In this document: positions 45,651 to 54,250 of the stretch, in pieces
Layout: each line of letters starts with the position of its first letter
Position numbering within the stretch: position 1 is the stretch's first letter
Origin: VXPQ01 sp964608315
Lineage (GTDB): Bacteria; Bacteroidota; Rhodothermia; Rhodothermales; VXPQ01
DNA length: 64,000 nucleotides
Direction of reading: 5' to 3'
NCBI GenBank assembly: GCA_964608315.1
Contig: CAZSNF010000012.1
Location: 1 to 64,000 of the forward strand
Notes under the pieces: generated by a model
What the model saw: the letters and a program-made list of their open reading frames with translations, nothing else
What the model was told of the DNA's origin: nothing
The model's database searches: none
Translations under genes and position numbers: made by a program

Positions 45651-46535
45651 ATGATAAACAGCATGACCGGTTTCGGTCTTGGCGAAGCAGAGGCAAACGG
45701 CGCGGTATCGACCGTCGAACTTCGTTCGACCAACAATCGGTTCTGCGAGATATCGGTTCGCCTGCCGCGCAGCCTGAGCAAATACGAATCGGAAGTCCAG
45801 GCCCGCATCCGGAAGCGTTTTGCGCGAGGGCGGATCGCGGCGCACATCCAGGTCGAGCGCGATACGGAAGAATCCGGCGGAAGCCTCCGGATAAACCCCG
45901 AAAGCGTCCGGCAATGCATGGAACTGCTCCAGGCCGTGCGCGAAGCCGCCGGACTAACCGAACCGGTGCGGCTCGAACATTTGCTGAAGTATTCCGATAT
46001 TTTTCAGACGAAGGAAGGGTCGTGCGGGGAAACGGCCCGCGAATGGAATGCCTCGGAGCAGGCCCTCGACAAGGCGATAGCCAACCTTCAGGCCATGCGC
46101 CGCCTTGAAGGAGACGCCCTCCTGAACGATATGGATCAGCGGCTGCAAGTGATCGGACAGTTACTGGAACAGGTCGAAACCCTTGCTCCCGCGCGCGTCG
46201 AAAGCGCGCGCGAGCGGTTGCGGGAACGGCTTGCCGAAATGCTTGAAGACCGCCGCCTGGACCCCCATCGCCTGGAGATGGAAATTGCGATCCTGGCCGA
46301 ACGGCTGGACGTTACGGAGGAATGCGTACGCCTGAAATCCCACCTGAATCTGTTCCGGCAGAGCCTTGCAAGCGAGCATGCGGAAGGGCGCAAGCTTAAT
46401 TTTATTGCGCAGGAAATACACCGTGAAGTAAACACGCTTGGAGCCAAATCCGGAGATACGACAATCGCCGGCCTTGCCGTCGCCATGAAGGACGAACTGG
46501 AAAAAATTCGCGAGCAAGTACAAAACGTGGAATGA
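45651..46535 (+). CDS. yicC: YicC family endoribonuclease
   Basis: A 294-residue YicC-like protein; E. coli YicC is an endoribonuclease implicated in small-RNA turnover. The signature N-terminus INSMTGFG, then ELRSTNNRFCEISVRLPR, and the C-terminal KLNFIAQEIHREVNTLGAKSGD, are all present. ATG 45651 is preferred over the longer frame starting inside tRNA-Ser. The stop overlaps the gmk start (ATGA), the widely conserved yicC-gmk pairing. Confidence 0.95.
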   Translation: MINSMTGFGLGEAEANGAVSTVELRSTNNRFCEISVRLPRSLSKYESEVQARIRKRFARGRIAAHIQVERDTEESGGSLRINPESVRQCMELLQAVREAAGLTEPVRLEHLLKYSDIFQTKEGSCGETAREWNASEQALDKAIANLQAMRRLEGDALLNDMDQRLQVIGQLLEQVETLAPARVESARERLRERLAEMLEDRRLDPHRLEMEIAILAERLDVTEECVRLKSHLNLFRQSLASEHAEGRKLNFIAQEIHREVNTLGAKSGDTTIAGLAVAMKDELEKIREQVQNVE

Positions 46536-47110
46536 ACAACCCCGAACAGGCCCCGCGCCTTGTGGTGCTCACGGCGCCAAGCGGCTCCGGAAAAACGACC
46601 ATCGCTAACCGAATCCTGGAAGCCATGCCTGCTTTCCGTTTCTCGGTATCGGCCACCACAAGACCTCGACGTCCCGACGAAAAGGACGGCGAGGATTATC
46701 ACTTCATCTCGCACCAGGAGTTTCAGGCGCTCATCCACTCCGGCGAGATGCTTGAACACGAAGAGGTATATCCCGGACGCTTGTATGGAACCCTGCGATC
46801 CGAACTGGACGGCGCCAGCGCAGAACACCCGATTTTGCTCGATATCGACATTGAAGGCGCGTTCAGGATTAAAAAAATCTATGGGGAAAATGCGCTTATC
46901 GTCTTTATTCGCCCCCCCTCTGTCCGGGAACTCGGGCGACGCCTTCGGGAACGCGCCACGGAAAACGAAGACACCATCCGGGTCCGCCTCGATCGGGCGC
47001 GCCGGGAGCTGGACGCCGTGCGCCAGGCGGACAAGGTGATCGAAAACGACGATATCGAACGCGCCGTCAAGGAAACCTTGCGCGTAGTACGGCGGTTTAT
47101 TAAAACCTGA
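46532..47110 (+). CDS. gmk: Guanylate kinase
   Basis: A 192-residue enzyme that converts GMP to GDP. The P-loop APSGSGKTT is near residue 14, followed by FSVSATTRPRRPDEKDGEDYHF and ILLDIDIEGA. Normal length. Coupled to yicC and followed by rpoZ, the usual gmk-rpoZ-coaBC order. Confidence 0.98.
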   Translation: MNNPEQAPRLVVLTAPSGSGKTTIANRILEAMPAFRFSVSATTRPRRPDEKDGEDYHFISHQEFQALIHSGEMLEHEEVYPGRLYGTLRSELDGASAEHPILLDIDIEGAFRIKKIYGENALIVFIRPPSVRELGRRLRERATENEDTIRVRLDRARRELDAVRQADKVIENDDIERAVKETLRVVRRFIKT

Positions 47111-47152
47111 GTACGGGTACAAAATTTCTGAACATGCAGACAGGGGCCAACC

Positions 47153-47470
47153 ATGGCAATGAAGACCATAGATATTGAAAACCTCACGGCGCAGAGCGAC
47201 AATGTGTACGAAACGGTCGTAGTGCTTTCCAAACGCGCTCGGCAAATAGCCGCCCGCCAGAAGGCGGATCTGGACGAAAAACTGGCGTACTACGAAGGAT
47301 TTACGTCCGATGTGGAAAATCTCCGTATGCAGGAAGAACAGGCCCGCATATCGCTGGAATACGAAAAACGGCCCAAACCCGCCGAAGTCGCGATCGGCGA
47401 AATCGAGCAAAACGAGATTTACTTCCGCAACGCCGAAAAAGAAGACTCGCCTGAAGAATTTTCCGCTTGA
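47153..47470 (+). CDS. rpoZ: RNA polymerase omega subunit
   Basis: A 105-residue omega-like protein with the lineage-typical sequence (NVYETVVVLSKRARQIAARQK), which aids RNA polymerase assembly. The long acidic C-terminal half is common in Bacteroidota. Position between gmk and coaBC supports the call, which rests on context as much as on the short conserved core. Confidence 0.88.
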   Translation: MAMKTIDIENLTAQSDNVYETVVVLSKRARQIAARQKADLDEKLAYYEGFTSDVENLRMQEEQARISLEYEKRPKPAEVAIGEIEQNEIYFRNAEKEDSPEEFSA

Positions 47471-47527
47471 GTAACCGCCTGCGCGACGCCCGGTCGCAAA
47501 AAAGATCGTTGGCCTTTCGATAAACAG

Positions 47528-48793
47528 ATGACGTCCAGCAAGCCATATGCCGAACTGCGCGGGCGGCATATTCTGCTCGGCGTATGCGGGGGCATTGCGG
47601 CGTACAAATCCGTCGAACTGGTGCGCCTCCTCAAAAAAGCAGGCGCCGACGTACAAGTCCTTATGACGCCGGACGCCACGCGCTTCGTCACGCCGTTGAC
47701 GCTGGGAACCGTCTCGGAGCGTCCGGTTCTCACAGACCTGTTTCCCGAGGCGGAAGACGGCTCCTGGACCCGGCACATTACGCTTGGGCATTGGGCGGAC
47801 CTGCTAATCGTTGCCCCGGCGACGGCGCAAACACTGGCCAAAATGGCGGGGGGATTCTGCGATAACATGCTCGCCGCCGCCGTGCTCGCCGCCCGATGCC
47901 CGGTTCTCGTCTGTCCGGCCATGGACGAGGATATGCTGGTGCATCCGGCCACGCAGCGCAACCTGGAGACGCTTCGGTCCTATGGCTATTTCGTGGCGCC
48001 GACAGCGTACGGCCCGCTTGCAAGCGGATTGACCGGGCAGGGCCGCTTGCCGGAACCGGAAGAAATCGCGCAGCACATCCGCGAAGCGCTTGCAACCGGC
48101 CCGGACGACCGCCCGGCGCGCCCCCCTGCGGAAAACGCCCGCTTGCAAAACAGGCATGTGCTCGTAACGGCGGGACCTACCCGGGAGCACGTAGATCCGG
48201 TTCGCTTCCTCAGCAATCCCTCCTCCGGAAAAATGGGCTTTGCGCTTGCGGAGGCAGCCGCCCGGCGCGGGGCCCGGGTCACGCTGGTTTGCGGTCCGGC
48301 GCATCTGGACACGCCCGCCCGGGTGAAGCGAATCGACGTGGAAAGCGCCGAGGAAATGCACGACGCCGTTATGGCCCATCGCGCAGCCGATATTGTGATC
48401 ATGGCGGCGGCGGTCGCGGATTACGCGCCGCAAGAACGCGCCACGCAAAAAATCAAAAAGAAAAACAGCGAGATGACGTTGCGCCTGCGACGCACGACGG
48501 ATATCCTTTATGCGTTGCAGCAACAGCGGGCCGAGGGGCAACTCCTCGTGGGATTTGCCCTGGAAACCAGCGATGGGCTGGAAAACGCGCGCAAAAAGCT
48601 CCGCGACAAGAACCTCGACTGGATCGTGCTCAACATGCTTGCCGCGGATTCGGGATTCGAGACGGAAACGAATCGGATCATGCTGCTGAGCCGCGACGGT
48701 CGAGAAGAAGCGGTTCCCGCGATGAGCAAGCGGGAGACCGCCGAAATCATTCTGGATCGCATTGCGTCCCCGCAGGACCGGACAGCGGCGTAA
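47528..48793 (+). CDS. coaBC: Phosphopantothenoylcysteine decarboxylase/synthase CoaBC
   Basis: A 421-residue bifunctional coenzyme A biosynthesis enzyme. The N-terminal CoaC flavoprotein half shows GVCGGIAAYKSVELVRLL, the active-site His region WTRHITLGHWAD and APATAQT. The substrate-clamp motif reads PAMDEDM where many enzymes have PxMNxxM, and ASGLTGQGR lacks the usual Cys; I recall similar variants in Bacteroidota homologues. The C-terminal CoaB half has TAGPTREHVDPVRFLSN and SSGKMG, then AAVADYAP and KIKKK. Confidence 0.95.
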   Translation: MTSSKPYAELRGRHILLGVCGGIAAYKSVELVRLLKKAGADVQVLMTPDATRFVTPLTLGTVSERPVLTDLFPEAEDGSWTRHITLGHWADLLIVAPATAQTLAKMAGGFCDNMLAAAVLAARCPVLVCPAMDEDMLVHPATQRNLETLRSYGYFVAPTAYGPLASGLTGQGRLPEPEEIAQHIREALATGPDDRPARPPAENARLQNRHVLVTAGPTREHVDPVRFLSNPSSGKMGFALAEAAARRGARVTLVCGPAHLDTPARVKRIDVESAEEMHDAVMAHRAADIVIMAAAVADYAPQERATQKIKKKNSEMTLRLRRTTDILYALQQQRAEGQLLVGFALETSDGLENARKKLRDKNLDWIVLNMLAADSGFETETNRIMLLSRDGREEAVPAMSKRETAEIILDRIASPQDRTAA

Positions 48794-48851
48794 CGATGCG
48801 GCGAAACCCGCTGCGGAACCGGCCCCGGTCGCGACATAACCTCTTTACCCC

Positions 48852-49712
48852 ATGTCTATCCTCCGCGAACTGAAAACCATCCTTGAGCATGAACAGCGGC
48901 TCGGCGGGTCGTTCGCACCGCTTCCCCGTTCCGCCAGGCAGGAAGCGCAAGGAACGACGCAGCGCGACCATGCCGCGGCGAAACCGGCCCGACCACTTTC
49001 TGAAGCGGCTCCCGCCAGCAGGATTGCGCCTGCTGCAAACGCGGAGGACAGCAGCCTGTTCGGGGGCGGAGCGGAACAGGGCGGTGGAAGCAACCTGTCG
49101 CCCTATGCGCGCATTCATGCGCTGATCCCGGCCCAATCCCCGCTGCGCGAAATGAATACGCTGGACGAAGCAGAAGCCTTCGTGCGGGACAATGTGCTCA
49201 TTCCGCTGGATAAAACCCGTAAAAACCCGGTGTTCGGCGTCGGGAATCCGGAAGCGGACCTGATGGTGATAGGAGAGGCTCCCGGGGCGGACGAAGACGC
49301 CCGAGGCGAGCCTTTCGTGGGAAGAGCCGGTCAATTGCTGAACAAAATCCTGCAGGCCATTGACTTCGAACGAGAAGACGTCTACATAGCAAATATCCTG
49401 AAAAGTCGCCCGCCGAACAACCGGAACCCGCTTGCGGGAGAAATCCAGGCGCACGCCCCGATTCTCTATAAGCAAATGACGCTTATTCGCCCCAAATTGC
49501 TACTTTGCCTTGGCAAGGTCGCGGCAGGCGCCTTGCTGAATCGGCAGGATTCGCTGAAAGCCATGAGACAAAAATTTCAGGATTTTCATGGCCTTCCCCT
49601 GCTTGTTACCTACCATCCGGCGGCGCTGCTGCGCAATCCCGGATGGAAACGACCCACATGGGAAGATATGCAGATGCTTCGCAAACGCTACGACCAGTTG
49701 AGGAAACTCTGA
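48852..49712 (+). CDS. Uracil-DNA glycosylase family 4-like, cysteine-poor
   Basis: A 286-residue protein. An 85-residue low-complexity N-terminal region precedes a uracil-DNA glycosylase domain with motif 1 GEAPGADEDARGEPFVGRAGQ (in part), LKSRPPNNRNP and motif 2 YHPAALLRNP. Family-4 enzymes bind a 4Fe-4S cluster through four Cys; here the equivalent positions read VLIPLDKTR and KSRPP...EIQAH, with no Cys, leaving only one Cys in the domain (LLCLGK). The active-site motifs are intact, so activity is plausible without the cluster. The stop codon TGA lies inside the terminus of the adjoining repeat, which has apparently replaced the original 3' end. Confidence 0.9.
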   Translation: MSILRELKTILEHEQRLGGSFAPLPRSARQEAQGTTQRDHAAAKPARPLSEAAPASRIAPAANAEDSSLFGGGAEQGGGSNLSPYARIHALIPAQSPLREMNTLDEAEAFVRDNVLIPLDKTRKNPVFGVGNPEADLMVIGEAPGADEDARGEPFVGRAGQLLNKILQAIDFEREDVYIANILKSRPPNNRNPLAGEIQAHAPILYKQMTLIRPKLLLCLGKVAAGALLNRQDSLKAMRQKFQDFHGLPLLVTYHPAALLRNPGWKRPTWEDMQMLRKRYDQLRKL

Positions 49713-49818
49713 TTAAGGCAAGACGGTCGAGAGGGGCCTGTGGTTGCGCCCTTTCCACACTGGGCCAGCACACCCCTCGCAGCCTCTGAACTTTGCACAT
49801 TTAATCAGAGTATCCTTG
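49703..49818 (-). repeat. Interspersed repeat, internally deleted copy H
   Basis: Both termini are present (GAAACTCTGATTAA at the left, CATTTAATCAGAGTATCCTT at the right) with the neighbouring GCAGCCTCTGAACTTTG block, but the central hairpin part is replaced by unrelated sequence (about 49725-49775). The left terminus encodes the stop of the glycosylase gene. Confidence 0.8.
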
Positions 49819-49866
49819 AAGGGAAATACAACCTGATCGTCGATCCCGCGCCTTGCAGCGCCTCTT

Positions 49867-51336
49867 ATGCCTGAGCAGGAACCATATCCTCCGCCCATGC
49901 CGGACGCCCCCCGGGAAGCCCTGCCGGATCCGCACGCCGGCGGACGCGTGCCGCCGCAAGCCGTCGATGTAGAACAGGCCATATTGGGAGCGATTCTCCT
50001 GGAACAGGACGCGCTGCCGAAAAGCCTTGAGATTCTTTCCGAAGACAGTTTTTACGACGGGCGGCATCAGAAAATATTCGCCGCGTTCTCGGAACTCTTT
50101 CGGCGAGGCGTTCCTGTCGATTTGATCACCTTGACGAACGAATTGAGGCGGCGCAAGGAACTCGAAAAGGTGGGCGGCGCAAATTATCTGAACGAACTCT
50201 CGGCGCATATGAGCGCCGCAGCGAATGTCGAATATCATGCCCGCATCATTGCCGAGAAGCGCCTGCTTCGGAAACTGATCGAAGCGACGACGCAGCTCAC
50301 CCGGGACGCATACGACCCCGGGGCGGACACGTTCGAATTGCTCGACAAGGCCGAAACAGACATCTTCCAGATTTCCAATGCGGAGATACGGCGGCCCGCA
50401 GAGAAGATCTCGGACGTCATAAAAACCACGATAGAACATCTTGAGGCGATCAATGGACGCGAAGGGGGCGTGACCGGCGTTCCCAGCGGATTTTCCCGCC
50501 TCGACGATTTCACAAGCGGCTGGCAACGGTCCGACCTGATCATTGTGGCGGCGCGCCCGTCCATGGGCAAAACCGCGCTCGCCCTGACCTGTGCGCGCAA
50601 TGCTGCCCTGCACAGCAAATATCCTGCAGGCGTGGCCATTTTCTCTCTCGAAATGGGCGCCGAGCAGCTGGCCCTGCGCATGTTGACCTCGGAAGCGCGG
50701 GTCAATTCCCAGGACGCTCGTACGGGCCGCATGCAGGACGACGACTGGCAGAAACTTAACCGGGCGGCCGGGCGGCTGGCCGAGGCGCCCATTTTCATCG
50801 ACGAAACGCCGGGGCTGTCTGTGCTGGAACTCCGCGCCAAGTGCCGCCGCCTGAAATCAGAGCACGACATCGGGCTGGTGATCGTCGACTACCTGCAACT
50901 CATGCATGTGTCTGCGACGCAGCGCTACAGCAACCGGGAACAGGAAATTTCGCACATCAGCCGGTCCATGAAAGCGCTGGCCAAGGAACTGAACGTGCCC
51001 GTAATCGCCCTGTCGCAGCTAAGCCGGGCCGTGGAAACCCGGGGCGGCGACAAGCGGCCGCAGCTTTCGGATTTGCGCGAAAGCGGAGCCATTGAACAGG
51101 ACGCGGACGTGGTGTGCTTTATTTATCGGCCCGAGCGATACGGCCTTGTTACGAATGACGATGGGCATTCCACGGAAGGCGTCGCCGAAATCATTATCGG
51201 CAAACAACGCAACGGACCTGTCGGCACGGTGGAGTTATCCTTTGTGAAGCAATATGCGCGCTTCGAAAGTCTGGCGACGTACTACCAGGGGGCCGCGGAA
51301 GGAAATGGAGCCCACAGCGAGAACGCCCCCTTCTAG
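49867..51336 (+). CDS. dnaB: Replicative DNA helicase DnaB
   Basis: A 489-residue hexameric 5'-3' helicase. The N-terminal domain (VDVEQAILGAILLEQDALPK) is joined by a linker to the RecA-like motor with Walker A ARPSMGKTALAL, IFSLEMGAEQLALRML, VIVDYLQLMH and LSQLSRAVETRGGDKRPQLSDLRESG (in part). No intein is seen. The N-terminal 25 residues are Pro-rich. The gene starts 49 bases after repeat copy H. Confidence 0.97.
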   Translation: MPEQEPYPPPMPDAPREALPDPHAGGRVPPQAVDVEQAILGAILLEQDALPKSLEILSEDSFYDGRHQKIFAAFSELFRRGVPVDLITLTNELRRRKELEKVGGANYLNELSAHMSAAANVEYHARIIAEKRLLRKLIEATTQLTRDAYDPGADTFELLDKAETDIFQISNAEIRRPAEKISDVIKTTIEHLEAINGREGGVTGVPSGFSRLDDFTSGWQRSDLIIVAARPSMGKTALALTCARNAALHSKYPAGVAIFSLEMGAEQLALRMLTSEARVNSQDARTGRMQDDDWQKLNRAAGRLAEAPIFIDETPGLSVLELRAKCRRLKSEHDIGLVIVDYLQLMHVSATQRYSNREQEISHISRSMKALAKELNVPVIALSQLSRAVETRGGDKRPQLSDLRESGAIEQDADVVCFIYRPERYGLVTNDDGHSTEGVAEIIIGKQRNGPVGTVELSFVKQYARFESLATYYQGAAEGNGAHSENAPF

Positions 51337-51441
51337 GGCCTGATTTTGGGAGATACGCTGATATAACCGCTTCGTTCAGCGCGTCACGTTCGCAAATACA
51401 GGACATCATGGGCGACGAGACGCTGCGCCGCAGGAAAAACG
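51337..51441. repeat. Degenerate repeat remnant (copy I)
   Basis: Carries scattered element pieces: GGGCCTGATTTTG, ATACGCTGAT, and GCTTCGTTCAGCGCGTCACGTTCG followed by ATACAGGACAT, matching the 3' half of copy D. Located between the convergent dnaB and SMP-30 genes. Confidence 0.55.
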
Positions 51442-52485
51442 TCAGAAGCCCAGCCCCCGCGCATTGAGGCGAATGCGGGCGAGAAACATGTCCGACGTAA
51501 GATAGAGCGTAGAGCCATCGTCCCCGAAGGCGCAATTGGCGATCCGCTCGCCCGTGGAAATGGTGCCGAGGTGCTCCCCTTCGGGCGTCAGCGCCAGTAC
51601 GCCGCCCGGCCCCGTAGCGAACAGGTTTCCTTCCGTATCGACCGCCATGCCGTCGAACGCTCCCGCGGCCCCGTCGGCGATCAGCGCGCTGCCGTCGAAA
51701 AACACCCGGCTGTTCGCCAGCGTTCCGTCGTCCTGCACATCGTAGGCGCGAATGACCGGGTGGGCTCCTCCCGAATTCGCAACGTACAGGGTCTTTTCAT
51801 CCGGGGAAAACGCGATCCCGTTCGGGAACCCCAGTTCGTCCGCAAGCAAGGACGACGCACCGTTCGGATCGACGCGGTATACGCCATTAAAAGGAAGTTC
51901 CTTGTCCGGGCTGTCGTTGAGGCCCGCCAGTCCGTAGGGCGGATCGGTGAAATACAAATCCCCGCTGGAATGAAAAACCAGATCGTTGGGACTATTGAGG
52001 CGCTTGCCCTCGTAGGAATCGACTATCGTCTCGCGCGTGAAATTCGCGGCGTCGAGGCGAGCAATCTGCCGGTTTCCGTGATCGCACATCACGAGACGGC
52101 CTTCGGCGTCCAGCGCAAGCCCGTTCGTGCCCAGTTCGGCCCCCGACGGATCGCTTCCTGCGTACCCCGCCGGTCGAAGATAGGGCGAAAGGCCGTCCTT
52201 TTCGTCCCACCGGTAGATCGTATTCACCGGTATGTCGGAAAAAAGCAGGTAGCCTCCGTCGTCGGGAACCCATACCGGGCCTTCAGACCACTCGAAACCC
52301 TCGGCCAGTTTTTCAATGACGGCGTCCTCGGGGACCAGCGCGTCCATCCGGTCGTCCAGGCGGATCACTGTTCCGATGGCGTCGGCGGCGGGGCGGGCGT
52401 ATACCTCCTCTTCTTCATGGGAGGCGCAACCCGCCATGACGGCGAACGCAAAAAAGAGGACAGGAATGCGAAGCAGGTCGGTCAT
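51442..52485 (-). CDS. SMP-30/gluconolactonase-like lipoprotein
   Basis: A 347-residue predicted lipoprotein. The signal peptide MTDLLRIPVLFFAFAVMAGC ends in a lipobox with Cys20. The mature part is an SMP-30/gluconolaconase/LRE-like six-bladed beta-propeller: FEWSEGPVWVPDDGGYLLFSD, GTNGLALDAEGRLVMCDHGNRQI, LNSPNDLVFHSSGDLYFTDPPYG and PNGIAFSPDEKTLYVANS (each in part). The metal-binding Glu in SEGPVW and the NSPND Asn are present. Related enzymes hydrolyse sugar lactones; substrate unknown. ATG 52485 chosen for the signal peptide. Confidence 0.92.
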   Translation of the reverse strand: MTDLLRIPVLFFAFAVMAGCASHEEEEVYARPAADAIGTVIRLDDRMDALVPEDAVIEKLAEGFEWSEGPVWVPDDGGYLLFSDIPVNTIYRWDEKDGLSPYLRPAGYAGSDPSGAELGTNGLALDAEGRLVMCDHGNRQIARLDAANFTRETIVDSYEGKRLNSPNDLVFHSSGDLYFTDPPYGLAGLNDSPDKELPFNGVYRVDPNGASSLLADELGFPNGIAFSPDEKTLYVANSGGAHPVIRAYDVQDDGTLANSRVFFDGSALIADGAAGAFDGMAVDTEGNLFATGPGGVLALTPEGEHLGTISTGERIANCAFGDDGSTLYLTSDMFLARIRLNARGLGF

Positions 52486-52553
52486 GGGGCAGAGGGTTTC
52501 CCGGGGCAAGCGAATGCAGGTGCGGGCTTGCCTGTATGTTGTAACGTGATGTG

Positions 52554-52624
52554 AGGTGACGGGCGGACTCGAACCGCCGTACAAGGTTTTGCAGACCTTT
52601 GCCTAACCACTCGGCCACGTCACC
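52554..52624 (-). tRNA. tRNA-Cys (GCA)
   Basis: On the minus strand acceptor GGTGACG pairs with CGTCACC; the anticodon loop CTGCAAA gives GCA; the T arm is GGCGGTTCGAGTCCGCC. CCA not encoded. First of three clustered minus-strand tRNAs. Confidence 0.95.
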
Positions 52625-52723
52625 CGATTTCCTTACCGTTTTCCCGTACCGTACGATTCCGGCGGGTTTCTTGATCCCGGCGAAAGAGCGCCGCGACCGC
52701 GCGCCGTTGCTGTCGCGCCGTAG

Positions 52724-52797
52724 CACGCCCGGCAGGACTCGAACCTGCAACCTGCGGATTAGAAGTCCGCCGCTCTGTCCGGTTGAGCTACGGGCGC
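52724..52797 (-). tRNA. tRNA-Arg (TCT)
   Basis: Acceptor GCGCCCG pairs with CGGGCGT (terminal G-T pair); the anticodon loop CTTCTAA gives TCT; the T arm is GCAGGTTCGAGTCCTGC. CCA not encoded. Confidence 0.95.
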
Positions 52798-52877
52798 AAG
52801 GAACAAGTGCGGAGATGCGGCGACAAGCTGCCGGCGGCGCCTTGCCCCGTCCATACCATGGCCGGAATCGGTATGTG

Positions 52878-52951
52878 TCGAGGCGGCCGGATTTGAACCG
52901 ACGACCCTCTGCTCCCAAAGCAGATGCGCTACCGGACTGCGCCACGCCTCG
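52878..52951 (-). tRNA. tRNA-Pro (TGG)
   Basis: Acceptor CGAGGCG pairs with CGCCTCG; the anticodon loop TTTGGGA between TCTGC and GCAGA gives TGG; the T arm is GTCGGTTCAAATCCGGC. CCA not encoded. Confidence 0.95.
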
Positions 52952-53036
52952 ATGTTGCGAACAAGGGCGCATCCTGCGACGCTTCCTTGCAGCGGGAGAA
53001 ACGGAACAACGTCCTCGCCGCAAAGGTTCGTCGCGG

Positions 53037-53213
53037 TCAGTTCGCCTTCTTCGCCGCGGTCAGGGTATCCTGAACCGCCTCGGCAGGCACCATGCGGGCC
53101 CGAAAGCTGTAATGACCGTTCGCCTTTTTTTCGGCAGCGACGATTTTGGCCATCTGCCTGGAGGAGGCGCGCGTCTTGCGCACCTTGTCGCCGAATGTCT
53201 GTGTTTTCGCCAT
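53037..53213 (-). CDS. DUF4295 family small basic protein
   Basis: A 58-residue protein starting MAKTQTFGDKVRKTRASSRQ and ending in EAVQDTLTAAKKAN. It matches the DUF4295 family that in Bacteroidota sits directly beside rpmG and rpmB, and is assumed to be ribosome-associated; the molecular role is not established. It follows rpmG by 47 bases on the same strand. tRNA-Pro lies downstream. Confidence 0.88.
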   Translation of the reverse strand: MAKTQTFGDKVRKTRASSRQMAKIVAAEKKANGHYSFRARMVPAEAVQDTLTAAKKAN

Positions 53214-53260
53214 GGCGATCTACGACGTTTCTGGAGCCGCGGGACAAGGCCCGCCGTCCG

Positions 53261-53431
53261 TTATTTGATTTCCCGATGCACTGTGTGCTTGCGCAACTTC
53301 GGATTATACTTCCTGAGCTCCAGGCGCTGATCCGTATTGCGCCGATTCTTCGTCGTGGAGTACCGCGACGTGCCGGGGGCTTCCGTACACTGGAGCGTCA
53401 CCTGAATCCGAACTCCTTTCGCTTTGGCCAT
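53261..53431 (-). CDS. rpmG: 50S ribosomal protein bL33
   Basis: A 56-residue protein reading MAKAKGVRIQVTLQCTEAPG, then TSRYSTTKNRRNT and RLELRKYNPKLRKHTVHREIK (in part). Only one Cys remains, so this is the zinc-free (C-) form. Lies between rpmB and the DUF4295 gene, the standard Bacteroidota order. Confidence 0.97.
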   Translation of the reverse strand: MAKAKGVRIQVTLQCTEAPGTSRYSTTKNRRNTDQRLELRKYNPKLRKHTVHREIK

Positions 53432-53498
53432 GATTTTACTCTGGATTACGGGTTCCGGGGTACGCCATGCCGCGACGCCGCGGACATGCCGCGAAACG

Positions 53499-53735
53499 TC
53501 AGATGCGTACGCCTTGCCTGCGCGCCTCGCGAAGCACGGCCTGGACGCCCTTTTTGTTAATCGTTTTCAGCGTCTTCGCGGACACCTTCAGGGTGACGTA
53601 GCGATCCTCCTCCGGAATGTAAAACCTCTTCTTCTGAAGATTAAGAAGAAAACGCCGCTTCACCTTGTTGTGAGCGTGGGAAACGTGGTTGCCCGTCCGG
53701 GGGCCGCGTCCCGTGATGTCGTCTTTTCGCGCCAT
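53499..53735 (-). CDS. rpmB: 50S ribosomal protein bL28
   Basis: A 78-residue protein with DDITGRGPRTGNHVSHAHNK near the N-terminus and RFLLNLQKKRFYIPEEDRYV after it, typical of bL28, including the Cys-free form. First gene of rpmB-rpmG-DUF4295 on the minus strand. Confidence 0.97.
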   Translation of the reverse strand: MARKDDITGRGPRTGNHVSHAHNKVKRRFLLNLQKKRFYIPEEDRYVTLKVSAKTLKTINKKGVQAVLREARRQGVRI

Positions 53736-54250
53736 GTCTCAAACCCCCATGTCTCAAATCCCGAAGAATGCCGTACCGGCGTGTCGATGTTTCCTGCGCG
53801 TTTCTGTGCGATACCGCTCGCAAGCAATGCCTTTGTAGCGTAGCCCCGCAAGATACGCCAAAGAAAGCCGCTTCGCAAGAATTTTTCCGCGAACGACCGT
53901 ACCGTCTTGTCCTAGGGCCTGTCTAATCAAACAGATACGCAATCGCCCAAAATTTGTTTCCCTGAAGGGTACGCTGATTAAGGAACCTCTGATTAATTCT
54001 GCAAAGTTCAGAGGCTGCGAGGGACGCGCCGGCAAGGAATGACGAAGCAATGCGGCAGGCCCCGCATAATGAGGAATGACGCGGCCAGCGCGTTCCTCGC
54101 GGCCTCCCGAAGGGCGCTTCGCGTCCGCTGCGCCCGAATACGTAGCGTATGCCGCTGATTGCAACGACGCCGTCATAATGTCGCTGTACGCGCGAACGCG
54201 AAGCGCTGAGCGAAGTAGAATTAATCAGAGGTTCCTTAAATCTGCTTCGA
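53736..54250. other. Intergenic region holding repeat copy J
   Basis: 515 bases between rpmB and the synthase gene. Repeat copy J occupies 53980-54237. The remainder (53736-53979) should contain the rpmB promoter and includes terminus-like fragments (GGGCCTGTCTAATCA near 53915, ACGCTGATTAAGG near 53971). The final 54238-54250 resembles another element end (TCTGCTTCGATCAGCG) and runs into the synthase stop codon. No extra gene. Confidence 0.55.
53980..54237 (+). repeat. Interspersed repeat, full-length copy J with divergent perfect termini
   Basis: A 258-bp copy whose 21-bp terminal inverted repeats (53980-54000 and 54217-54237) are perfectly complementary yet differ from the consensus: ACCTCTGATTAATT replaces ATACTCTGATTAAA, and the opposite end carries the matching changes. 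The long-range stem has also changed in both arms (GCGCTTCGCGT/ACGCGAAGCGC). TTAA lies at both ends. Confidence 0.9.

Noticed and set aside
46136..47791. 551-codon minus-strand frame across yicC, gmk, rpoZ and coaBC
   Set aside because: Antisense to four well-supported genes.
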